Shown here: positions 11,601-24,814 of the stretch, piece after piece | Layout of the letters: each line of letters opens with the position of its first letter | Numbering within the stretch: the stretch's first letter is position 1 | Source: Synchiropus splendidus | Lineage: Eukaryota; Chordata; Actinopteri; Syngnathiformes; Callionymidae | Direction of reading: 5' to 3' | Length of the DNA stretch: 64,000 nucleotides | Assembly: GCF_027744825.2 (NCBI RefSeq) | Contig: NC_071348.1 | Location: forward strand, 22,229,563-22,293,562 | The notes under the pieces: model-generated | What the model was told of the DNA's origin: nothing | Database searches by the model: none | Seen by the model: only the letters and a program-made list of their open reading frames with translations | Made by a program: the position numbers and the translations under genes

Positions 11601-12594
11601 GAAGCTTCCCTGAAAAGTTATGGCACAATGCACAAAAACGCTTTTCAGCCTGAGATAAGGTGGGTTTCGGAACGCCAAACATAAAAGTGTTGATAACTTT
11701 CAAAAAACACTTCAGAGAGTTTAGATTTGATGTGCACCTACTAGAAAGACCCTTTCTGCTATAGTGGGAGGTTAAAATTTCATGTTCTGAAGCTTTCCTG
11801 AAAAGTTATGGCACAATGCACAAAAACGCTTTTCAGCCTGAGATAAGGTGGGTTTCGGAACGCCAAACATAAAAGTGTTGATAACTTTTGAAAAACACTT
11901 CAGACAGCTTAGATTTGATGTGCAACTACTAGAAAGACCCTTTCTGCTATAGTGGGAGGTTAAAATTTCATGTTCTGAAGCTTCCCTGAAAAGTTATGGC
12001 ACAATGCACAAAAACGCTTTTCAGCCTGAGATAAGGTGGGTTTCGGAACGCCAAACATAAAAGTGTTGATAGCTTTCGAAAAACACTTCAGACAGCTTAG
12101 ATTTGATGTGCACCTACTAGAAAGACCCTTTCTGCTATAGTGGGAGGTTAAAATTTCATGTTCTGAAGCTTCCCTGAAAAGTTATGGCACAATGCGTAAA
12201 AACGCTTTTCAGCCTGAGATAAGGTGGGTTTCGGAACGCCAAAAATAAAAGTGTTGATAACTTTGGAAAAACACTTCAGACAGTTTAGATTTGATGTGCA
12301 ACTACTAGAAAGACCCTTTCTGCTATAGTGGGAGGTTAAAATTTCATGTTCTGAAGCTTCCCTGAAAAGTTATGGCACAATGCACAAAAACGCTTTTCAG
12401 CCTGAGATAAGGTGGGTTTCGGAACGCCAAACATAAAAGTGTTAATAACTTTGGAAAAACACTTCAGACAGTTTAGATTTGATGTGCAACTACTAGAAAG
12501 ACCCTTTCTGCTATAGTGGGAGGTTAAAATTTCATGTTCTGAAGCTTCCCTGAAAAGTTATGGCACAATGCACAAAAACGCTTTTCAGCCTGAG

Positions 12595-13722
12595 ATAAGG
12601 TGGGTTTCGGAACGCCAAACATAAAAGTGTTGATAACTTTCGAAAAACACTTCAGACAGCTTAGATTTGATGTGCACCTACTAGAAAGACCCTTTCTGCT
12701 ATAGTGGGAGGTTAAAATTTCATGTTCTGAAGCTTCCCTGAAAAGTTATGGCACAATGCGTAAAAACGCTTTTCAGCCTGAGATAAGGTGGGTTTCGGAA
12801 CGCCAAACATAAAAGTGTTGATAACTTTGGAAAAACACTTCAGACAGTTTAGATTTGATGTGCAACTACTAGAAAGACCCTTTCTGCTATAGTGGGAGGT
12901 TAAAATTTCATGTTCTGAAGCTTCCCTGAAAAGTTATGGCACAATGCACAAAAACGCTTTTCAGCCTGAGATAAGGTGGGTTTCGGAACGCCAAACATAA
13001 AAGTGTTAATAACTTTGGAAAAACACTTCAGACAGTTTAGATTTGATGTGCAACTACTAGAAAGACCCTTTCTGCTATAGTGGGAGGTTAAAATTTCATG
13101 TTCTGAAGCTTCCCTGAAAAGTTATGGCACAATGCACAAAAACGCTTTTCAGCCTGAGATAAGGTGGGTTTCGGAACGCCAAACATAAAAGTGTTGATAA
13201 CTTTCGAAAAACACTTCAGAGAGCTTAGATTTGATGTGCACCTACTAGAAAGACCCTTTCTGCTATAGTGGGAGGTTAAAATTTCATGTTCTGAAGCTTC
13301 CCTGAAAAGTTATGGCACAATGCGTAAAAACGCTTTTCAGCCTGAGATAAGGTGGGTTTCGGAACGCCAAACATAAAAGTGTTGATAACTTTGGAAAAAC
13401 ACTTCAGACAGTTTAGATTTGATGTGCAACTACTAGAAAGACCCTTTCTGCTATAGTGGGAGGTTAAAATTTCATGTTCTGAAGCTTTCCTGAAAAGTTA
13501 TGGCACAATGCACAAAAACGCTTTTCAGCCTGAGATAAGGTGGGTTTCGGAACGCCAAACATAAAAGTGTTGATAGCTTTTGAAAAACACTTCAGACAGC
13601 TTAGATTTGATGTGCAACTACTAGAAAGACCCTTTCTGCTATAGTGGGAGGTTAAAATTTCATGTTCTGAAGCTTCCCTGAAAAGTTATGGCACAATGCA
13701 CAAAAACGCTTTTCAGCCTGAG
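12595..13722. repeat. Complete 6-unit higher-order repeat (1128 bp)
   Basis: Six units in the order C2, A, B, C, D, E* (the last with G42 at 13576). The same order without the star occurs at 15039-16166 and 61664-62791, and with an inserted Et at 21431-22746. It is the most widely scattered order in the window and probably the ancestral higher-order repeat of this array. That is an inference from distribution only. Confidence 0.7.
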
Positions 13723-16700
13723 ATAAGGTGGGTTTCGGAACGCCAAACATAAAAGTGTTGATAACTTTGGAAAAACACTTCAGACAGTTTAGATTTGATG
13801 TGCAACTACTAGAAAGACCCTTTCTGCTATAGTGGGAGGTTAAAATTTCATGTTCTGAAGCTTCCCTGAAAAGTTATGGCACAATGCACAAAAACGCTTT
13901 TCAGCCTGAGATAAGGTGGGTTTCGGAACGCCAAACATAAAAGTGTTGATAACTTTCGAAAAACACTTCAGAGAGCTTAGATTTGATGTGCACCTACTAG
14001 AAAGACCCTTTCTGCTATAGTGGGAGGTTAAAATTTCATGTTCTGAAGCTTCCCTGAAAAGTTATGGCACAATGCGTAAAAACGCTTTTCAGCCTGAGAT
14101 AAGGTGGGTTTCGGAACGCCAAACATAAAAGTGTTGATAACTTTGGAAAAACACTTCAGACAGTTTAGATTTGATGTGCAACTACTAGAAAGACCCTTTC
14201 TGCTATAGTGGGAGGTTAAAATTTCATGTTCTGAAGCTTTCCTGAAAAGTTATGGCACAATGCACAAAAACGCTTTTCAGCCTGAGATAAGGTGGGTTTC
14301 GGAACGCCAAACATAAAAGTGTTGATAACTTTGGAAAAACACTTCAGACAGTTTAGATTTGATGTGCAACTACTAGAAAGACCCTTTCTGCTATAGTGGG
14401 AGGTTAAAATTTCATGTTCTGAAGCTTCCCTGAAAAGTTATGGCACAATGCACAAAAACGCTTTTCAGCCTGAGATAAGGTGGGTTTCGGAACGCCAAAC
14501 ATAAAAGTGTTGATAACTTTCGAAAAACACTTCAGAGAGCTTAGATTTGATGTGCACCTACTAGAAAGACCCTTTCTGCTATAGTGGGAGGTTAAAATTT
14601 CATGTTCTGAAGCTTTCCTGAAAAGTTATGGCACAATGCACAAAAACGCTTTTCAGCCTGAGATAAGGTGGGTTTCGGAACGCCAAACATAAAAGTGTTG
14701 ATAACTTTCGAAAAACACTTCAGAGAGCTTAGATTTGATGTGCACCTACTAGAAAGACCCTTTCTGCTATAGTGGGAGGTTAAAATTTCATGTTCTGAAG
14801 CTTCCCTGAAAAGTTATGGCACAATGCGTAAAAACGCTTTTCAGCCTGAGATAAGGTGGGTTTCGGAACGCCAAACATAAAAGTGTTGATAACTTTGGAA
14901 AAACACTTCAGACAGCTTAGATTTGATGTGCAACTACTAGAAAGACCCTTTCTGCTATAGTGGGAGGTTAAAATTTCATGTTCTGAAGCTTCCCTGAAAA
15001 GTTATGGCACAATGCACAAAAACGCTTTTCAGCCTGAGATAAGGTGGGTTTCGGAACGCCAAACATAAAAGTGTTGATAACTTTCGAAAAACACTTCAGA
15101 CAGCTTAGATTTGATGTGCACCTACTAGAAAGACCCTTTCTGCTATAGTGGGAGGTTAAAATTTCATGTTCTGAAGCTTCCCTGAAAAGTTATGGCACAA
15201 TGCGTAAAAACGCTTTTCAGCCTGAGATAAGGTGGGTTTCGGAACGCCAAACATAAAAGTGTTGATAACTTTGGAAAAACACTTCAGACAGTTTAGATTT
15301 GATGTGCAACTACTAGAAAGACCCTTTCTGCTATAGTGGGAGGTTAAAATTTCATGTTCTGAAGCTTCCCTGAAAAGTTATGGCACAATGCACAAAAACG
15401 CTTTTCAGCCTGAGATAAGGTGGGTTTCGGAACGCCAAACATAAAAGTGTTAATAACTTTGGAAAAACACTTCAGACAGTTTAGATTTGATGTGCAACTA
15501 CTAGAAAGACCCTTTCTGCTATAGTGGGAGGTTAAAATTTCATGTTCTGAAGCTTCCCTGAAAAGTTATGGCACAATGCACAAAAACGCTTTTCAGCCTG
15601 AGATAAGGTGGGTTTCGGAACGCCAAACATAAAAGTGTTGATAACTTTCGAAAAACACTTCAGAGAGCTTAGATTTGATGTGCACCTACTAGAAAGACCC
15701 TTTCTGCTATAGTGGGAGGTTAAAATTTCATGTTCTGAAGCTTCCCTGAAAAGTTATGGCACAATGCGTAAAAACGCTTTTCAGCCTGAGATAAGGTGGG
15801 TTTCGGAACGCCAAACATAAAAGTGTTGATAACTTTGGAAAAACACTTCAGACAGTTTAGATTTGATGTGCAACTACTAGAAAGACCCTTTCTGCTATAG
15901 TGGGAGGTTAAAATTTCATGTTCTGAAGCTTTCCTGAAAAGTTATGGCACAATGCACAAAAACGCTTTTCAGCCTGAGATAAGGTGGGTTTCGGAACGCC
16001 AAACATAAAAGTGTTGATAACTTTTGAAAAACACTTCAGACAGCTTAGATTTGATGTGCAACTACTAGAAAGACCCTTTCTGCTATAGTGGGAGGTTAAA
16101 ATTTCATGTTCTGAAGCTTCCCTGAAAAGTTATGGCACAATGCACAAAAACGCTTTTCAGCCTGAGATAAGGTGGGTTTCGGAACGCCAAACATAAAAGT
16201 GTTGATAACTTTGGAAAAACACTTCAGACAGTTTAGATTTGATGTGCAACTACTAGAAAGACCCTTTCTGCTATAGTGGGAGGTTAAAATTTCATGTTCT
16301 GAAGCTTCCCTGAAAAGTTATGGCACAATGCACAAAAACGCTTTTCAGCCTGAGATAAGGTGGGTTTCGGAACGCCAAACATAAAAGTGTTGATAACTTT
16401 GGAAAAACACTTCAGAGAGCTTAGATTTGATGTGCACCTACTAGAAAGACCCTTTCTGCTATAGTGGGAGGTTAAAATTTCATGTTCTGAAGCTTCCCTG
16501 AAAAGTTATGGCACAATGCACAAAAACGCTTTTCAGCCTGAGATAAGGTGGGTTTCGGAACGCCAAACATAAAAGTGTTAATAACTTTGGAAAAACACTT
16601 CAGACAGTTTAGATTTGATGTGCAACTACTAGAAAGACCCTTTCTGCTATAGTGGGAGGTTAAAATTTCATGTTCTGAAGCTTCCCTGAAAAGTTATGGC

Positions 16701-19174
16701 ACAATGCACAAAAACGCTTTTCAGCCTGAGATAAGGTGGGTTTCGGAACGCCAAACATAAAAGTGTTGATAACTTTCGAAAAACACTTCAGAGAGCTTAG
16801 ATTTGATGTGCACCTACTAGAAAGACCCTTTCTGCTATAGTGGGAGGTTAAAATTTCATGTTCTGAAGCTTCCCTGAAAAGTTATGGCACAATGCGTAAA
16901 AACGCTTTTCAGCCTGAGATAAGGTGGGTTTCGGAACGCCAAACATAAAAGTGTTGATAACTTTGGAAAAACACTTCAGACAGTTTAGATTTGATGTGCA
17001 ACTACTAGAAAGACCCTTTCTGCTATAGTGGGAGGTTAAAATTTCATGTTCTGAAGCTTTCCTGAAAAGTTATGGCACAATGCACAAAAACGCTTTTCAG
17101 CCTGAGATAAGGTGGGTTTCGGAACGCCAAACATAAAAGTGTTGATAACTTTTGAAAAACACTTCAGACAGCTTAGATTTGATGTGCAACTACTAGAAAG
17201 ACCCTTTCTGCTATAGTGGGAGGTTAAAATTTCATGTTCTGAAGCTTCCCTGAAAAGTTATGGCACAATGCACAAAAACGCTTTTCAGCCTGAGATAAGG
17301 TGGGTTTCGGAACGCCAAACATAAAAGTGTTGATAACTTTCGAAAAACACTTCAGAGAGCTTAGATTTGATGTGCACCTACTAGAAAGACCCTTTCTGCT
17401 ATAGTGGGAGGTTAAAATTTCATGTTCTGAAGCTTCCCTGAAAAGTTATGGCACAATGCGTAAAAACGCTTTTCAGCCTGAGATAAGGTGGGTTTCGGAA
17501 CGCCAAACATAAAAGTGTTGATAACTTTGGAAAAACACTTCAGACAGTTTAGATTTGATGTGCAACTACTAGAAAGACCCTTTCTGCTATAGTGGGAGGT
17601 TAAAATTTCATGTTCTGAAGCTTTCCTGAAAAGTTATGGCACAATGCACAAAAACGCTTTTCAGCCTGAGATAAGGTGGGTTTCGGAACGCCAAACATAA
17701 AAGTGTTGATAACTTTGGAAAAACACTTCAGACAGTTTAGATTTGATGTGCAACTACTAGAAAGACCCTTTCTGCTATAGTGGGAGGTTAAAATTTCATG
17801 TTCTGAAGCTTCCCTGAAAAGTTATGGCACAATGCACAAAAACGCTTTTCAGCCTGAGATAAGGTGGGTTTCGGAACGCCAAACATAAAAGTGTTGATAA
17901 CTTTGGAAAAACACTTCAGACAGTTTATATTTGATGTGCAACTACTAGAAAGACCCTTTCTGCTATAGTGGGAGGTTAAAATTTCATGTTCTGAAGCTTC
18001 CCTGAAAAGTTATGGCACAATGCACAAAAACGCTTTTCAGCCTGAGATAAGGTGGGTTTCGGAACGCCAAACATAAAAGTGTTGATAACTTTCGAAAAAC
18101 ACTTCAGAGAGCTTAGATTTGATGTGCACCTACTAGAAAGACCCTTTCTGCTATAGTGGGAGGTTAAAATTTCATGTTCTGAAGCTTCCCTGAAAAGTTA
18201 TGGCACAATGCGTAAAAACGCTTTTCAGCCTGAGATAAGGTGGGTTTCGGAACGCCAAACATAAAAGTGTTGATAACTTTGGAAAAACACTTCAGACAGT
18301 TTAGATTTGATGTGCAACTACTAGAAAGACCCTTTCTGCTATAGTGGGAGGTTAAAATTTCATGTTCTGAAGCTTTCCTGAAAAGTTATGGCACAATGCA
18401 CAAAAACGCTTTTCAGCCTGAGATAAGGTGGGTTTCGGAACGCCAAACATAAAAGTGTTGATAACTTTGGAAAAACACTTCAGACAGTTTAGATTTGATG
18501 TGCAACTACTAGAAAGACCCTTTCTGCTATAGTGGGAGGTTAAAATTTCATGTTCTGAAGCTTTCCTGAAAAGTTATGGCACAATGCACAAAAACGCTTT
18601 TCAGCCTGAGATAAGGTGGGTTTCGGAACGCCAAACATAAAAGTGTTGATAACTTTTGAAAAACACTTCAGACAGCTTAGATTTGATGTGCAACTACTAG
18701 AAAGACCCTTTCTGCTATAGTGGGAGGTTAAAATTTCATGTTCTGAAGCTTCCCTGAAAAGTTATGGCACAATGCACAAAAACGCTTTTCAGCCTGAGAT
18801 AAGGTGGGTTTCGGAACGCCAAACATAAAAGTGTTGATAACTTTGGAAAAACACTTCAGACAGTTTAGATTTGATGTGCAACTACTAGAAAGACCCTTTC
18901 TGCTATAGTGGGAGGTTAAAATTTCATGTTCTGAAGCTTCCCTGAAAAGTTATGGCACAATGCGTAAAAACGCTTTTCAGCCTGAGATAAGGTGGGTTTC
19001 GGAACGCCAAACATAAAAGTGTTGATAACTTTGGAAAAACACTTCAGACAGTTTAGATTTGATGTGCAACTACTAGAAAGACCCTTTCTGCTATAGTGGG
19101 AGGTTAAAATTTCATGTTCTGAAGCTTCCCTGAAAAGTTATGGCACAATGCACAAAAACGCTTTTCAGCCTGAG

Positions 19175-20490
19175 ATAAGGTGGGTTTCGGAACGCCAAAC
19201 ATAAAAGTGTTAATAACTTTGGAAAAACACTTCAGACAGTTTAGATTTGATGTGCAACTACTAGAAAGACCCTTTCTGCTATAGTGGGAGGTTAAAATTT
19301 CATGTTCTGAAGCTTCCCTGAAAAGTTATGGCACAATGCGTAAAAACGCTTTTCAGCCTGAGATAAGGTGGGTTTCGGAACGCCAAACATAAAAGTGTTA
19401 ATAACTTTGGAAAAACACTTCAGACAGTTTAGATTTGATGTGCAACTACTAGAAAGACCCTTTCTGCTATAGTGGGAGGTTAAAATTTCATGTTCTGAAG
19501 CTTCCCTGAAAAGTTATGGCACAATGCACAAAAACGCTTTTCAGCCTGAGATAAGGTGGGTTTCGGAACGCCAAACATAAAAGTGTTGATAACTTTCGAA
19601 AAACACTTCAGAGAGCTTAGATTTGATGTGCACCTACTAGAAAGACCCTTTCTGCTATAGTGGGAGGTTAAAATTTCATGTTCTGAAGCTTTCCTGAAAA
19701 GTTATGGCACAATGCACAAAAACGCTTTTCAGCCTGAGATAAGGTGGGTTTCGGAACGCCAAACATAAAAGTGTTGATAACTTTTGAAAAACACTTCAGA
19801 CAGCTTAGATTTGATGTGCAACTACTAGAAAGACCCTTTCTGCTATAGTGGGAGGTTAAAATTTCATGTTCTGAAGCTTTCCTGAAAAGTTATGGCACAA
19901 TGCACAAAAACGCTTTTCAGCCTGAGATAAGGTGGGTTTCGGAACGCCAAACATAAAAGTGTTGATAACTTTCGAAAAACACTTCAGACAGCTTAGATTT
20001 GATGTGCACCTACTAGAAAGACCCTTTCTGCTATAGTGGGAGGTTAAAATTTCATGTTCTGAAGCTTCCCTGAAAAGTTATGGCACAATGCGTAAAAACG
20101 CTTTTCAGCCTGAGATAAGGTGGGTTTCGGAACGCCAAACATAAAAGTGTTGATAACTTTGGAAAAACACTTCAGACAGTTTAGATTTGATGTGCAACTA
20201 CTAGAAAGACCCTTTCTGCTATAGTGGGAGGTTAAAATTTCATGTTCTGAAGCTTCCCTGAAAAGTTATGGCACAATGCACAAAAACGCTTTTCAGCCTG
20301 AGATAAGGTGGGTTTCGGAACGCCAAACATAAAAGTGTTAATAACTTTGGAAAAACACTTCAGACAGTTTAGATTTGATGTGCAACTACTAGAAAGACCC
20401 TTTCTGCTATAGTGGGAGGTTAAAATTTCATGTTCTGAAGCTTCCCTGAAAAGTTATGGCACAATGCACAAAAACGCTTTTCAGCCTGAG
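19175..20490. repeat. 8-unit-offset repeat, first copy (units 103-109)
   Basis: Seven units in the order B', B, Ct, Et, C2, A, B match those 1504 bp (8 units) downstream. The B' unit, A38 together with GT at u166-167, is uncommon and makes the match informative. The eighth unit (20491-20678) is chimeric: C-like at u47-66 but A-like at u83 and u166-167. Confidence 0.75.
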
Positions 20491-20678
20491 ATAAGGTGGG
20501 TTTCGGAACGCCAAACATAAAAGTGTTGATAACTTTCGAAAAACACTTCAGAGAGCTTAGATTTGATGTGCAACTACTAGAAAGACCCTTTCTGCTATAG
20601 TGGGAGGTTAAAATTTCATGTTCTGAAGCTTCCCTGAAAAGTTATGGCACAATGCACAAAAACGCTTTTCAGCCTGAG

Positions 20679-21994
20679 ATAAGGTGGGTTTCGGAACGCC
20701 AAACATAAAAGTGTTAATAACTTTGGAAAAACACTTCAGACAGTTTAGATTTGATGTGCAACTACTAGAAAGACCCTTTCTGCTATAGTGGGAGGTTAAA
20801 ATTTCATGTTCTGAAGCTTCCCTGAAAAGTTATGGCACAATGCGTAAAAACGCTTTTCAGCCTGAGATAAGGTGGGTTTCGGAACGCCAAACATAAAAGT
20901 GTTAATAACTTTGGAAAAACACTTCAGACAGTTTAGATTTGATGTGCAACTACTAGAAAGACCCTTTCTGCTATAGTGGGAGGTTAAAATTTCATGTTCT
21001 GAAGCTTCCCTGAAAAGTTATGGCACAATGCACAAAAACGCTTTTCAGCCTGAGATAAGGTGGGTTTCGGAACGCCAAACATAAAAGTGTTGATAACTTT
21101 CGAAAAACACTTCAGAGAGCTTAGATTTGATGTGCACCTACTAGAAAGACCCTTTCTGCTATAGTGGGAGGTTAAAATTTCATGTTCTGAAGCTTTCCTG
21201 AAAAGTTATGGCACAATGCACAAAAACGCTTTTCAGCCTGAGATAAGGTGGGTTTCGGAACGCCAAACATAAAAGTGTTGATAACTTTTGAAAAACACTT
21301 CAGACAGCTTAGATTTGATGTGCAACTACTAGAAAGACCCTTTCTGCTATAGTGGGAGGTTAAAATTTCATGTTCTGAAGCTTTCCTGAAAAGTTATGGC
21401 ACAATGCACAAAAACGCTTTTCAGCCTGAGATAAGGTGGGTTTCGGAACGCCAAACATAAAAGTGTTGATAACTTTCGAAAAACACTTCAGACAGCTTAG
21501 ATTTGATGTGCACCTACTAGAAAGACCCTTTCTGCTATAGTGGGAGGTTAAAATTTCATGTTCTGAAGCTTCCCTGAAAAGTTATGGCACAATGCGTAAA
21601 AACGCTTTTCAGCCTGAGATAAGGTGGGTTTCGGAACGCCAAACATAAAAGTGTTGATAACTTTGGAAAAACACTTCAGACAGTTTAGATTTGATGTGCA
21701 ACTACTAGAAAGACCCTTTCTGCTATAGTGGGAGGTTAAAATTTCATGTTCTGAAGCTTCCCTGAAAAGTTATGGCACAATGCACAAAAACGCTTTTCAG
21801 CCTGAGATAAGGTGGGTTTCGGAACGCCAAACATAAAAGTGTTAATAACTTTGGAAAAACACTTCAGACAGTTTAGATTTGATGTGCAACTACTAGAAAG
21901 ACCCTTTCTGCTATAGTGGGAGGTTAAAATTTCATGTTCTGAAGCTTCCCTGAAAAGTTATGGCACAATGCACAAAAACGCTTTTCAGCCTGAG
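20679..21994. repeat. 8-unit-offset repeat, second copy (units 111-117)
   Basis: Same order as 19175-20490: B', B, Ct, Et, C2, A, B. Its last three units are also the first three of the 18-unit duplication, so this 8-unit event is partly built into that block. Confidence 0.75.
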
Positions 21995-24814
21995 ATAAGG
22001 TGGGTTTCGGAACGCCAAACATAAAAGTGTTGATAACTTTCGAAAAACACTTCAGAGAGCTTAGATTTGATGTGCACCTACTAGAAAGACCCTTTCTGCT
22101 ATAGTGGGAGGTTAAAATTTCATGTTCTGAAGCTTCCCTGAAAAGTTATGGCACAATGCGTAAAAACGCTTTTCAGCCTGAGATAAGGTGGGTTTCGGAA
22201 CGCCAAACATAAAAGTGTTGATAACTTTGGAAAAACACTTCAGACAGTTTAGATTTGATGTGCAACTACTAGAAAGACCCTTTCTGCTATAGTGGGAGGT
22301 TAAAATTTCATGTTCTGAAGCTTTCCTGAAAAGTTATGGCACAATGCACAAAAACGCTTTTCAGCCTGAGATAAGGTGGGTTTCGGAACGCCAAACATAA
22401 AAGTGTTGATAACTTTTGAAAAACACTTCAGACAGCTTAGATTTGATGTGCAACTACTAGAAAGACCCTTTCTGCTATAGTGGGAGGTTAAAATTTCATG
22501 TTCTGAAGCTTTCCTGAAAAGTTATGGCACAATGCACAAAAACGCTTTTCAGCCTGAGATAAGGTGGGTTTCGGAACGCCAAACATAAAAGTGTTGATAA
22601 CTTTTGAAAAACACTTCAGACAGCTTAGATTTGATGTGCAACTACTAGAAAGACCCTTTCTGCTATAGTGGGAGGTTAAAATTTCATGTTCTGAAGCTTC
22701 CCTGAAAAGTTATGGCACAATGCACAAAAACGCTTTTCAGCCTGAGATAAGGTGGGTTTCGGAACGCCAAACATAAAAGTGTTGATAACTTTCGAAAAAC
22801 ACTTCAGACAGCTTAGATTTGATGTGCACCTACTAGAAAGATCCTTTCTGCTATAGTGGGAGGTTAAAATTTCATGTTCTGAAGCTTCCCTGAAAAGTTA
22901 TGGCACAATGCGTAAAAACGCTTTTCAGCCTGAGATAAGGTGGGTTTCGGAACGCCAAACATAAAAGTGTTGATAACTTTGGAAAAACACTTCAGACAGT
23001 TTAGATTTGATGTGCAACTACTAGAAAGACCCTTTCTGCTATAGTGGGAGGTTAAAATTTCATGTTCTGAAGCTTCCCTGAAAAGTTATGGCACAATGCA
23101 CAAAAACGCTTTTCAGCCTGAGATAAGGTGGGTTTCGGAACGCCAAACATAAAAGTGTTAATAACTTTGGAAAAACACTTCAGACAGTTTAGATTTGATG
23201 TGCAACTACTAGAAAGACCCTTTCTGCTATAGTGGGAGGTTAAAATTTCATGTTCTGAAGCTTCCCTGAAAAGTTATGGCACAATGCACAAAAACGCTTT
23301 TCAGCCTGAGATAAGGTGGGTTCCGGAACGCCAAACATAAAAGTGTTAATAACTTTGGAAAAACAATTCAGACAGTTTAGATTTGATGTGCAACTACTAG
23401 AAAGACCCTTTCTACTATAGTGGGAGGTAAAAATTTCATGTTCTGAAGCTTCCCTGAAAAGTTATGGCACAATGCACAAAAACGCTTTTCAGCCTGAGAT
23501 AAGGTGGGTTTCGGAACGCCAAACATAAAAGTGTTGATAACTTTCGAAAAACACTTCAGACAGCTTAGATTTGATGTGCACCTACTAGAAAGACCCTTTC
23601 TGCTATAGTGGGAGGTTAAAATTTCATGTTCTGAAGCTTCCCTGAAAAGTTATGGCACAATGCGTAAAAACGCTTTTCAGCCTGAGATAAGGTGGGTTTC
23701 GGAACGCCAAACATAAAAGTGTTGATAACTTTGGAAAAACACTTCAGACAGTTTAGATTTGATGTGCAACTACTAGAAAGACCCTTTCTGCTATAGTGGG
23801 AGGTTAAAATTTCATGTTCTGAAGCTTCCCTGAAAAGTTATGGCACAATGCACAAAAACGCTTTTCAGCCTGAGATAAGGTGGGTTTCGGAACGCCAAAC
23901 ATAAAAGTGTTAATAACTTTGGAAAAACACTTCAGACAGTTTAGATTTGATGTGCAACTACTAGAAAGACCCTTTCTGCTATAGTGGGAGGTTAAAATTT
24001 CATGTTCTGAAGCTTCCCTGAAAAGTTATGGCACAATGCACAAAAACGCTTTTCAGCCTGAGATAAGGTGGGTTTCGGAACGCCAAACATAAAAGTGTTG
24101 ATAACTTTCGAAAAACACTTCAGAGAGCTTAGATTTGATGTGCACCTACTAGAAAGACCCTTTCTGCTATAGTGGGAGGTTAAAATTTCATGTTCTGAAG
24201 CTTTCCTGAAAAGTTATGGCACAATGCACAAAAACGCTTTTCAGCCTGAGATAAGGTGGGTTTCGGAACGCCAAACATAAAAGTGTTGATAACTTTTGAA
24301 AAACACTTCAGACAGCTTAGATTTGATGTGCAACTACTAGAAAGACCCTTTCTGCTATAGTGGGAGGTTAAAATTTCATGTTCTGAAGCTTCCCTGAAAA
24401 GTTATGGCACAATGCACAAAAACGCTTTTCAGCCTGAGATAAGGTGGGTTTCGGAACGCCAAACATAAAAGTGTTGATAACTTTCGAAAAACACTTCAGA
24501 CAGCTTAGATTTGATGTGCACCTACTAGAAAGACCCTTTCTGCTATAGTGGGAGGTTAAAATTTCATGTTCTGAAGCTTCCCTGAAAAGTTATGGCACAA
24601 TGCGTAAAAACGCTTTTCAGCCTGAGATAAGGTGGGTTTCGGAACGCCAAACATAAAAGTGTTGATAACTTTGGAAAAACACTTCAGACAGTTTAGATTT
24701 GATGTGCAACTACTAGAAAGACCCTTTCTGCTATAGTGGGAGGTTAAATTTTCATGTTCTGAAGCTTCCCTGAAAAGTTATGGCACAATGCACAAAAACG
24801 CTTTTCAGCCTGAG
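21431..24814. repeat. 18-unit tandem duplication, first copy (units 115-132)
   Basis: The 3384-bp block has order C2, A, B, C, D, Et, E, C2, A, B, B, C2, A, B, Ct, E, C2, A, and is followed at once by a second copy. Rare shared variants fix the offset at exactly 18 x 188: GATCC at 22842 and 26226, TTCCGG at 23323 and 26707, CAATTC at 23366 and 26750, TCTACT at 23414 and 26798. Flanking units (114 against 132, 133 against 151) differ in type, so the boundaries fall on unit edges. Private changes in this copy include AGGTAAAAA near 23429 and GTTAAATTTT near 24748. Confidence 0.9.

Larger units (their letters stand above)
1..12030. repeat. Domain I: heterogeneous part of the array (units 1-64)
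   Basis: Sixty-four units with more private substitutions than the rest: for example CCAAAAAT near 4534, AACGTTGG near 4366, ATATGG at 4701, TTCGATAAAC near 8880 and CCATACAT near 8104. There are several chimeric marker combinations (units at 2069, 2445, 10339, 10527 and 11655). Type order is irregular (opening A, Bt, B, D, E, C2, A, B) and no long higher-order period holds. It contains the 12-unit duplication and the only unit shortened by a deletion. Greater divergence suggests an older or less recently homogenised part of the array, perhaps towards its edge; that reading is an inference. No non-satellite sequence is present. Confidence 0.75.
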